DNA from: Rhynchopus sp. YZ270_cl-10
Taxonomy: Eukaryota; Euglenozoa; Diplonemea; Diplonemida; Diplonemidae
Length of the DNA stretch: 64,000 nt
Reading direction: 5' to 3'
Assembly: GCA_964035575.1 (NCBI GenBank)
Contig: OZ037898.1
Location: 1,054,001-1,118,000 of the forward strand
The notes beneath the pieces were generated by a model, which made no database searches, was not told the origin of the DNA, and worked only from the letters and a program-made list of their open reading frames with translations. The position numbers and the translations under genes were made by a program. Below, piece after piece: positions 21,447 to 29,601 of the stretch (position 1 is the stretch's first letter; each line of letters opens with the position of its first letter).

Positions 21447-21484
21447 AAGGTGACTAAGCAACGAGAGAGGCTTAGGGTCATCTT
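21447..21484. repeat. R3 stem-loop repeat
   Basis: AAGGTGACTAAGC pairs with GCTTAGGGTCATCTT, allowing G-T pairs; loop AACGAGAG. Confidence 0.7.
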
Positions 21485-21989
21485 ATAAACTGTTTCTCTT
21501 ATTTTTTTTTATATTGGGTGGACGCCCATACTCCCGCCATACTCCTGGTTGCAAGCACCCCGTCATAGCATGGGGGGAAACATCGCCAGACAGTTTTACG
21601 TCTTGTCCAGGACCTGGTGAGGATGAAGGCATCTTTGTGTTCAAAAACGTATTGTAACCAGAAAGAAGAAGGATCACACTAACCTGCCAGGGGGGTATTT
21701 TTTTTTTTTTTTGTTCGGTTTTTTGGCACACAAACAAAAAAGAATAGTAAATTTCATTTGGCTCGAACTAGCCCTTTCCCTTTGTTCACAAAGGGAAAGG
21801 TCAACCAACAGATGATCGAAAGCCTTATTCCCAGTTCCCATTGTATCTCACCCCTTCTCGCTGTCCCACTCACAGCGCACGCCCCCCCCGCCCGGTTACA
21901 GTAAAACCATCACATTTTTTTTCTTCAAAATTTCGCTTTGTTTGTTTGTTTGATTTCTACGTGCATTTTCTATAAACCTTTTTTCTTTA

Positions 21990-22050
21990 GTGTCCTGCGT
22001 CCGCCAATGAACGGTGAGGCGTTTGCACTTTCAACTTCTCTTTTTTTTTT
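21990..22050. repeat. R2 repeat copy
   Basis: CCTGCGTCCGCCAATGAACG then GTGAGGCGTTTGCACTTTCA and ACTTCTC plus a T run. It is preceded by TTTTTTCTTTAG, which resembles a splice acceptor. Confidence 0.75.
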
Positions 22051-22375
22051 GTCCGGTCTGTTCCTAACAGTGGGAGTATTTATTTGGCTACAAGACAATC
22101 TGACCTTTATTTTGAAACAGATGTATGTGCACGAGAGGATGCATCTTGTTCAATGTTTTTTTTTTGGGGTTTGCTTTCATTTTTAACTAAGCGCGAGAGG
22201 CTTAGGTTCAATCGTATAAACTTTTCCTTTTATTGACAGAATTGTCGTTACAAAAAAACTTGGCTCGAGGTTGGATTACCTACTTCGTGTCTATGACAAC
22301 ATAAAATTTTCATTGTACGTGAGTCAGTTGGGGGTGCCTGCATCAACAACTACCATTTGTATTTCCAGTGCGCAG

Positions 22376-22432
22376 ATCCCTGCGTCCGCCGATGAACGGT
22401 GAGGCGTTTGCACTTTCAACTTCTCTTTTTTA
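22376..22432. repeat. R2 repeat copy
   Basis: TGCGTCCGCCGATGAACGGT followed by GAGGCGTTTGCACTTTCAAC and a T-rich tail, nearly identical to the copies at 21990 and 22774. An acceptor-like TATTTCCAG lies just upstream. Confidence 0.75.
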
Positions 22433-22773
22433 TTTGCGGATCGCGTACCAAAAGAAGGGTTTATATTATTTCACCTCAAAAAAAAAAAAAAACGTATTAC
22501 ACACCTTCAATTTTATTTTTTAATATTAGCGTGTGTTCGTGAAAACGTTCAAAAAGAAAGAAAAGAAAGGTGTCCTCTCTTGTGTCGGTTGAGTTTGCTC
22601 ATGTCACCAAGGGGATTGGCGGAGAACCCTTTACCCCCCTTCCGGTCTGTTCAATGACTAGCATGGCGGTGAAGTAAAGTGATTTGAATTGTGGTTTTAG
22701 TTGTGGTTTTCGCCGTTGGCTTACGGCAGTGAAATAACAAACTAAAACTACAAGTAAAGTTCCATTTACTTTC

Positions 22774-22830
22774 AGTGCTTGCGTCCGCCGATGAACGGTG
22801 AGGTGTCTGCACTTTCAACTTCTCTTTACT
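22774..22830. repeat. R2 repeat copy
   Basis: CAG after CATTTACTTT is followed by TGCTTGCGTCCGCCGATGAA and the usual GCACTTTCAACTTCTC tail. Another copy, with a small deletion, is at 57703-57755. Confidence 0.75.
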
Positions 22831-23748
22831 GTACCGTCGTGAGTATAGCGAAAAGGTCTTTTATAGTAGGCTTTAGTTCATCTTGACCAACACTTTGCTA
22901 TTATTGCGCCCTGGGGTCACGTGTCACGTCCTCACGGCAAGGCCAGCATTGATGCGTAGTCTTTTAGCTTTGAAAAGGTTTTATGAAAAACTATATCTCA
23001 GCCTTTTCATAAAAAGTGCCAAACGCGAAAAACCCCCAAACCGGGTCGTTTTCCACAATACCCAATACACACTCCCAACTCTGGTATGGTATACAAACCT
23101 AAACAAAAAAAAGATAGTGTTCCCCAGAATGTATTTTTTACTCAAAGTTGTTTCAAAGGTGGCTATGTTTCGACTGCTGCGTGATGGTATTTTTTCTTCT
23201 CTATTTCGGTTCACGATGGGGAGGGTGAACTATGAGGGATGAAATGTGCTTTTGGAGGATCCTCACTGAGGCAGGTCCGAGCCTCTGCTCCAAAACCTCC
23301 ACGCCATCTTCACTGAGGATCTCAATCCGACAGGTCCTCGCCAGGGCTGACTTTGCCTTCTCCTTCTCTTCCTTGGGTGGGAACCTTCGCTCTCTGGGAG
23401 CTTTGCGTACACATCCAGTTGTGCCAACTCCCCCCTCTTACATGTATGGGACCTTGAAGGTCGCAGTGAAGGACAATATCAATGCGTGCACATGAAGGTG
23501 GCCACAACGGCGCTCTTCAAATCGCAGCTCCGATCAGTCGGTTCACATGCCTCCGCCGCAGAAATAGCAAATAGCATTTGATAATGAGCAAATTTTGGCC
23601 AAATATGGCCAGTCGTCCCGAAATGCGGCCTGACGTCAAGTGCAGTAAGGTGATCTTGTCAACTTTTGCTGGCACGTTTTCCTTTGCATTTTGTTGCACG
23701 CTTTGTGGCAAGTGTCTTCTTGTGCGCTATCATAGCTTGGATACGCAA

Positions 23749-23804
23749 AATGTGGGGTGTGTGTTCTTGCAGTGGCCCGATAGCAAGAACACACACCCCA
23801 CATT
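23749..23804. repeat. Perfect 22-bp hairpin
   Basis: AATGTGGGGTGTGTGTTCTT-GC at 23749-23770 is the exact reverse complement of 23783-23804, with the 12-nt loop AGTGGCCCGATA. It lies inside the segment missing from duplication copy A. Confidence 0.85.
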
Positions 23805-24095
23805 ACGACATGCGGTAGTTGCGGAGGAGAAGACATCGAAGTATCCGCGATACCCGCAAAAGTCACCTCCCTCGATTCCGTACGCTTGCGCTTCGACGCT
23901 CTCTTCTACGTCGTCGTATTTGGTTTCTTCCGCCTCACAAAATTGCTGCACCGCTGTTTCCACGCAGTAGTTCTTCAGTGAGGTGGAACCGGTCCCTCTC
24001 TCGACTTCGGGGAAGTTGAAGGCAGCCGTCATCTTCAGACCTTTCAGAAACAAAGCCTTCTTCGTGTCCGTGAAGGTTGGATCTGTCGGAATCGG
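23800..24095 (-). pseudogene. Minus-strand coding relic
   Basis: The minus strand reads PIPTDPTFTDTKKALFLKGL and then MTAAFNFPEVERGTGSTSL with AVQQFCEAEETKYDDVEE further on, a plausible protein fragment of about 95 codons with no upstream start. It lies within the extra segment of duplication copy B and opposes all real genes. I cannot name the family. It could be a gene remnant carried in by an insertion. Confidence 0.35.
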
Positions 24096-24342
24096 TGCAG
24101 CCTCTCAAGCATCGCTACCTCCCACTTCTCTCCGACCAGTATCGGAGACACACGAAGGAGGAAGTGTTCCCTTGTCAAATAAGAAGGCCTGATGTTGTGC
24201 TGCAAGAGCTTTCTGGAGGGTCGTATTGAGTGTGATCTGGGGTTGAGGAAGCGTTCCAACTTTTTCAATCTCCCCAATTTTTTTCGGTCGCAATTTTTTT
24301 TACCTCCCGCTTTTAGAATCAACAGAGTGTGTACGTTAAGGT

Positions 24343-24368
24343 TGTCCCCCTCACTCCTTTCCCCACAG
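24343..24368 (+). promoter_or_regulatory. Acceptor-like site, copy B
   Basis: Same tract as at 9273-9297 (GTCCCCCTCACTCCTTTCCC then CACAG), kept although flanking sequence has diverged. Conservation between copies supports a function in 5' end formation. Confidence 0.6.
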
Positions 24369-24392
24369 CACACAAAAGTTTAAAAGCAAAAA

Positions 24393-25445
24393 ATGGAAGT
24401 GAACGTCAAGGACTTTCGCGACAACCTCCACGTAATCGAGGTGTCCGCAGATGACACAGCGGAGAAGGTGCGACAGAAGGTTGCGACTGCAGTGGGGTTG
24501 CCTCAAGACAGCTTTCTTATGAGTTTCGGAGAGAAGGTGATGGGCGAAGGAGCAGACATGACACAGCTGAGTGCTGGGGACACAATAGTGGTGACGCAGA
24601 AGAAGAAGGACAAGGCTGTGGCAGCTCTTCGTGCATTAGGCGAGACAAACATTACAGAAGGAAGGCTTCGGGATGTGGGGAGGGAGTGTACTCCTGAGGT
24701 CGGATGTTTGTTCCTGCAGGCGGAGGTTACGACGGTGATTCCTGAGTATTTCTTGACGGACGTTCGGCGCGACTCTTCTTCTCTCACGCGACTTGACCTC
24801 AGTGAGGAGTTGATCGTCACCGAGATTGAAGAGGGCTTTCTTCACGGGGGGTTCCATGATACGTTAACAGAGCTCGACCTCTCTGGGTTGTGCAATGTCA
24901 CTGCTATTGGGCAATACTTTCTTCAGTTCTCCGGGTCGTTAACAACTGTTGACCTATCTGGGTTGCGTAACATCACGGTCATCGAAGCTTACTTTCTTGA
25001 CCAGTGCCCCTCATTAAAAACACTGGACCTTTCTGCGTTGCGCAATGTTAAAAGCATTTACTCAGATTTCCTTAATGACTGCACTTCGCTCACAACAGTC
25101 GACTTATCTGGGTTTTGTAAGGTTAAGAAGATGTATTCTGCTCTTGAGCGGTGCTCCTCGTTGACAGCACTCGACCTCTCTGGGTGCAGTGCTGCTGTGT
25201 ACCGTGCGCTGGAGAGTGGCGAGCACAGTGCGTTAGTGTCCGCATCTTCAGCATCACGCAAGAAGCGCAGCAGAGACGAAGCCTCCGACACACCACGCGT
25301 GCGGCACGCGACACCCAGACCAGTTAGGGAGAGGAGAATCAAACCTGCAGGTGGCTGGCAATGCGAGAAGTGTGGTGCACGCAAAACCGTGAAAGGCGTA
25401 GTATTTAACGAAAAATCCTTTTCCGCGCATGTACGCAGTTGTTAG
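24393..25445 (+). CDS. Ubiquitin-like / LRR / zinc-finger protein, copy B
   Basis: A 350-residue paralog of the gene at 9324. The first 88 residues are identical apart from one position, and the segment from LTALDLSGCSAAVYRALE to the linker is identical. Between them the LRRs differ at many solvent-exposed positions, with five to six repeats against six to seven. The zinc-finger-like signature keeps the same spacing: C324-x2-C327-x18-H346-x3-C350, ending the protein. The gene is intact. The pattern of fixed ends and a variable repeat block looks like gene conversion at the ends or diversification of the recognition surface. Confidence 0.85.
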   Translation: MEVNVKDFRDNLHVIEVSADDTAEKVRQKVATAVGLPQDSFLMSFGEKVMGEGADMTQLSAGDTIVVTQKKKDKAVAALRALGETNITEGRLRDVGRECTPEVGCLFLQAEVTTVIPEYFLTDVRRDSSSLTRLDLSEELIVTEIEEGFLHGGFHDTLTELDLSGLCNVTAIGQYFLQFSGSLTTVDLSGLRNITVIEAYFLDQCPSLKTLDLSALRNVKSIYSDFLNDCTSLTTVDLSGFCKVKKMYSALERCSSLTALDLSGCSAAVYRALESGEHSALVSASSASRKKRSRDEASDTPRVRHATPRPVRERRIKPAGGWQCEKCGARKTVKGVVFNEKSFSAHVRSC

Positions 25446-25702
25446 AAACATGTTGGTGAGGTGTCTTGGGTCTTCCCATGATCTACTCATCTATGATGTA
25501 ACGTTTTACTTTATATTTTTCAACACCCACATCTCACCCTTTTGCATGAGCTCGACTGAGCTGATATTTTTTTATCGCATGCCCCCCGCAATCGAGCGTT
25601 TCGAAACAGCCGGATCCAAAGCACTAATAACCCATCACAAATCACAACACAAACAGAACCCCCCTTCCCCTTCCCCTCCCCCTTCCCTACACAACAAAAG
25701 AA

Positions 25703-26641
25703 ATGCAGAAGCAGGTTGCAGTCCGTGCAGGGAATTTGATACAGCCGCTGTTCATGCACAATGGCACTACCGACGACCCCATTGGCTCTATGCCCGGCAT
25801 GAAGCGTCTGTCACGCGACTCGCTTGTCAAGGAGGTACAACGTGCCGAGGCAGCAGGGGTCTGGGGTGTCGCACTCTTCCCGAAGGTGGAGGATCACCTC
25901 AAGAGCAACGCAGGGGAAGAGGCATGGAACGAACACGGCATTGTCCCTGAGATGGTCCGCGCCATCAAGGAGGTTGCTCCTCGCATCAAGGTCATCACCG
26001 ACGTCGCGCTTGACCCTTACTCCTCCATGGGTCAGGACGGCATTGTGCACAACAACGAAGTCAACAACGACATGACCGTCGAAGCGTTGGTCCGCCAAGC
26101 ACAATGCCAGGTCGACGCTGGCGCCGACATTGTCGCGCCAAGCGATATGATGGACGGACGTATCGGTGCAATCCGCCACGCAATCGGAGACCGCGCAGAG
26201 ATTATGTCATACGCTGCGAAGTTTGCCTCAGCATACTATGGGCCCTTCCGCGACGCGCTTGACTCAGCGCCCATGCCAGGTACAGACAAGAAGACATACC
26301 AGATGTCGCCCGGAAACTCCCGGGAGGCGATGCTAGAGGTGCTCATGGACATCCGTGAGGGCGCGGACTACCTCATAGTAAAGCCTGGTCTGCCGTACCT
26401 GGACATAGTATCGAACCTGGCATACAATATTCCTTACTTTGGGAAAGAGCCTGTACCCCTTGCGTCCTACCACGTCTCAGGGGAATATGCTATGATGAAG
26501 GCTGCCGTCGAACGACACAACCTCAACGAACAAGAAGAAGTGCACAAAGTGCTCTCTGCGTTCAGACGTGCCGGCTGTGAGTACATTCTCACATACTACG
26601 CGACCCATGCTGCAGAAAATTGGTACGCAGATTCCGCTTAA
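25703..26641 (+). CDS. ALAD: Porphobilinogen synthase (5-aminolevulinate dehydratase)
   Basis: Condenses two 5-aminolevulinate to porphobilinogen in tetrapyrrole synthesis. At 312 residues the protein is full length. The Schiff-base lysines are visible as K173 in SYAAKFASAYYGPFR and K227 in LIVKPGLPYLD. The metal-site region reads DVALDPYSSMGQDGIV, with Asp in place of the three Cys of zinc enzymes, so this is the magnesium-dependent type common in plants, algae and many bacteria. No transit peptide precedes the conserved start, so a cytosolic enzyme is likely. Codon use and setting match the neighbours. A pyrimidine-rich tract ends just before the start codon. Confidence 0.97.
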   Translation: MQKQVAVRAGNLIQPLFMHNGTTDDPIGSMPGMKRLSRDSLVKEVQRAEAAGVWGVALFPKVEDHLKSNAGEEAWNEHGIVPEMVRAIKEVAPRIKVITDVALDPYSSMGQDGIVHNNEVNNDMTVEALVRQAQCQVDAGADIVAPSDMMDGRIGAIRHAIGDRAEIMSYAAKFASAYYGPFRDALDSAPMPGTDKKTYQMSPGNSREAMLEVLMDIREGADYLIVKPGLPYLDIVSNLAYNIPYFGKEPVPLASYHVSGEYAMMKAAVERHNLNEQEEVHKVLSAFRRAGCEYILTYYATHAAENWYADSA

Positions 26642-26920
26642 GAGAAGCGGGGGGTGGGATTTCTTTTCCATTTTTTTTCGGAAATACGCTAGAATTTTTC
26701 TGGGAAAAAGAAAAATGGGGTTTTTTATTGGGTGTTTAGGGTGGCTAAGCTAAGCAGCGCTTAGCTTTACAATACCGTATTGTTGGGGGGCGGGGGCGAG
26801 GGTTTCCAAAGAATAATATCGATGAAAAACGTATTCTATTCTACATAGTTTGCTCTGCTCTCTCTCTCTCCTCCTCCTCTTACCCCAAAGCTACCAGTCT
26901 CTTCTCTTTTCAACACAAAA

Positions 26921-28459
26921 ATGTCGTACTATTTTAGTTTCAATAACACCGATTTGGCGAAGTGCACCTGTTACAACAACCGTACACGCGACTTCTGCAC
27001 GGACGACCCTTGCCATGACTACTTTCAGAGCATGTCGTCAGCGACGATTGCGGCGTGGTTTGGGTTTGCCTTTGTGATGACGCTGTTTCTTGCGTATGTG
27101 ATCTCGCTCTGCATCGGCTGCTGTGTGCGTGCGACGGTAGGCCCGAAATTCAAATTGAACAAAACACTCCTTGCGGTGACGCACTACCGGATGGCCTTTT
27201 GCTCTGTGGGCGCAGTTCTAGTTTTCATTGCGGTGCTGTTCCAGCATCCTGGAGACGACCTCCAATTTGCGGCCTCCGCCATTGTAGACGAAGTCGATTT
27301 GTTTTCCGATGCTCTCGAGTCAAGCAGGAAAGGATGGGAAGGTGGTGCCGAGACACTCCTCGCTGAGGCCCACTCTGCGCATCATCAGCAGGACGCACAC
27401 AGAGAACTGAAACGCAGCGAAAAAGAGGTGCACGCAGTGAAGGACATCCTGAACACCTGGGAGGACGGCGCGAACGACACCGGCTACGCCGTGAGGTACC
27501 TCGCACGCAGCCCCGCAGTAGCCGCCCTCTTCTGCTCCCTGGTCGTCGCGACTACCATCATCGCAGCCCACCTCGATGCACACTCCTGCGTCCCCATCCT
27601 TGCCACAACCATCATCTCCCTTGCCTCCTTCTCCGTCTTCCTCCTGCAGTACTGGCTTGTCTACGGCGAGAACTTCTCCTCCGACATCTGCACTGACTAC
27701 AAAGGGATGTCCTCATTCGCTTCGCAGTACGCTGATTCACACCTCGGCGCGGAGAGCCCTTTGCTTCAGGCATCCAACCAAGCCCAGGAGAGTGCGGTGA
27801 CGGCACTCTATGAGATGGGCTGTGAAGGTGTTACCGGGAGTCTTTCGTCTGCATGCAGCTCGCAGTTTAAGTGTGAGGAGTGCGCCTCTGGGGTAGGGGT
27901 GGCGGGGATGCTGGCAGCACTGCAGGGGAGGGTAAACACCTCGCAGATTGTCGGAAATGCGCCGGATCTGGGGAGGTGCGATGCGAACTGCAGCATTGCG
28001 GAGTGTGCAGTGCTGTGCCGGGTTGGCTCCGACGTTCAGACGCTCTCCGCTGAGGTTGTGCGTTCTCTCAATGACACGGAAACCGCGCTGCGTACAATGA
28101 ACACTTCGCTTGCCTCCCTTTCTGACGGAAGCCTCGTCCGTCAGGCCACCGACCACCTCCACTATCCACTCTGCGAACTCCGTGGCGGTTTTGCCACTGC
28201 CTTCCCCCAGGTCAAAACACTGCTCCTGGTCTTCGGGTGGGTGCTCCTCCTTGCAGCCTGCTTCGCCTCTCTGGGGAGTCTCATTCATGGAAAGTGGGGC
28301 TGGCCGCAGGATACAGAGGGGGAAAAGCCGGAGGATCAGGAACGTCTTGCAGGAGGGGCAGGAGCGGGCTACGGTACTACCCCTGTCCAAGGTGTGGTGT
28401 ATGATGCCAAGCAGCAAAGTGTTGCGAGGGAATGCGTAGGAGAAGTGGTGATTCAGTAG
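26921..28459 (+). CDS. Polytopic membrane protein, tweety/prominin-like
   Basis: A 512-residue protein with about five hydrophobic helices: near residues 47-70 (AAWFGFAFVMTLFLAYVISL), 93-110, 205-222, 228-247 and 438-460. The first helix is followed by CIGCCVRA. Two large Cys-rich, N-glycosylation-site-bearing loops lie between helices 2-3 and 4-5, and the tail after HGKWGW is acidic and then polar. This topology resembles tweety anion-channel and prominin families, but I see no diagnostic motif. The N terminus has a small Cys cluster (CTCYNNRTRDFCTDDPC). The plasma membrane is likely. Family assignment is tentative; the membrane call is firm. Confidence 0.72.
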   Translation: MSYYFSFNNTDLAKCTCYNNRTRDFCTDDPCHDYFQSMSSATIAAWFGFAFVMTLFLAYVISLCIGCCVRATVGPKFKLNKTLLAVTHYRMAFCSVGAVLVFIAVLFQHPGDDLQFAASAIVDEVDLFSDALESSRKGWEGGAETLLAEAHSAHHQQDAHRELKRSEKEVHAVKDILNTWEDGANDTGYAVRYLARSPAVAALFCSLVVATTIIAAHLDAHSCVPILATTIISLASFSVFLLQYWLVYGENFSSDICTDYKGMSSFASQYADSHLGAESPLLQASNQAQESAVTALYEMGCEGVTGSLSSACSSQFKCEECASGVGVAGMLAALQGRVNTSQIVGNAPDLGRCDANCSIAECAVLCRVGSDVQTLSAEVVRSLNDTETALRTMNTSLASLSDGSLVRQATDHLHYPLCELRGGFATAFPQVKTLLLVFGWVLLLAACFASLGSLIHGKWGWPQDTEGEKPEDQERLAGGAGAGYGTTPVQGVVYDAKQQSVARECVGEVVIQ

Positions 28460-29601
28460 AGATTTAAAAAAAAAATGTTGTGCTGATAAAAAAAAAAAAT
28501 CTTGCCTTTTAAAAGGTGATACTGTGAGTAGAAATCTAGCTATTGGGGGAGTTGAATTGTAGACACAACAAAACAAAAAAATAAAAAAGAAAGTAAAGTG
28601 TGCGTAAAAAATTCCCTTCGCCATTCAAAACCTATTGGCAAAAAAGAAAAAGAAAAAATGGGGTGAAATGGGGTGTGTTATATATTTTGTTGATTGTTGG
28701 TTTCGCTCAAAAAAAATGCATACATTTGTGAGGGCTTGCTTCGCTCAGTTACTCTTTTTTTTTTCCAAACATAAATAAATACCCAAAACTGTGTTGTTGT
28801 TTATTTTCATTTTCAATGATTTTGATTTTATTTTTTTTTTTTTGATTTTTTTTTCGGATCATTCATTGTGCTCCAAAAAAACTTCATTTCCACTGATTGT
28901 TTTTTGCGTTTTCCAATAAGCGTGAGATTCAACGTAACGTGAGTTTTTGTTTTGTTTTTTTTTTTTTTTTTTTTTGTTTTTTTGCATCACGCTACTCTGC
29001 ATAATGCTTCCCCCCCTCTTTTCCCCTTTTCCTTGCTTCTCCCATCAATAGGTAAGGCTTCGATAGCAACGTGCTGATCTCACCCGTTAACTACAGATCC
29101 TCCTTTGTACTTTCTTTGAAAGTATCTTCTTCTTTGGGAGGTTTCCCCCCCCCTCATTTGTGTGTGCATTTTTTTCTTTTTTCGGTGAGAATTTCTGGAA
29201 AAAAACATAAATGTTTCACCACCCAAATGTGATATTGAGATCTCCCCCCCACCCCCTACCCCACCCTATGTGCACCCCGAGAATTGTTGACACCTCTTCG
29301 TTTTCAAAAAAAAAAAAAAAGACTGGGGTTTTTGCTATCTTTGTATCCACCGCAAACCACCAAGTTATAAACACCACACCACACCACCCTCCTCAGCAAC
29401 AAAGAAAAAAAGTACACTCTCCCTCCCAATACCATAAACAGACTGAACTGCTGTGTTACTGTTTCCACTATTACTATGGTCTTTTCTTAAGTTGTCATTT
29501 CCTCCCTCTTATTCAATTCACTCTCTTTTTTCTCTCCCTTTTTTGGTCCACAAGCTTTGCCTTAGGGTTTCCCCCTTTTTTTTCACTGGGATTGAGAGGG
29601 G
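28460..29601. other. Intergenic, homopolymer-rich
   Basis: Long runs of A and T (for example 28954-28983) and C-rich stretches. No repeat family recognised. A 136-codon open frame at 29211-29621 is low complexity and is not supported as a gene. Confidence 0.5.

Larger units (their letters stand above)
20264..24392. other. 4.1 kb repeat-rich spacer
   Basis: No convincing plus-strand gene. It holds an R4 copy at 20501-20578, R3 at 21447-21484 and 22193-22215, and R2 copies near 21403, 21990, 22376 and 22774. A perfect 22-bp hairpin lies at 23749-23804 and a minus-strand coding relic at about 23800-24095. From 23133 it is the second copy of the duplication that begins near 8905. Confidence 0.55.
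23133..25450. repeat. Segmental duplication, copy B (copy A is 8905-10485)
   Basis: Gene and 5' flank match copy A in order: TTTACTCAAAGTT, GTGGCTATG, CCTCACTGAGGCAGG, TTTCTGGAGGGTCGTATTGA, the polypyrimidine acceptor, then the coding sequence. Identity is almost complete in the 5' and 3' coding ends and low in the middle. About 0.9 kb between roughly 23290 and 24190 is absent from copy A. Confidence 0.85.
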
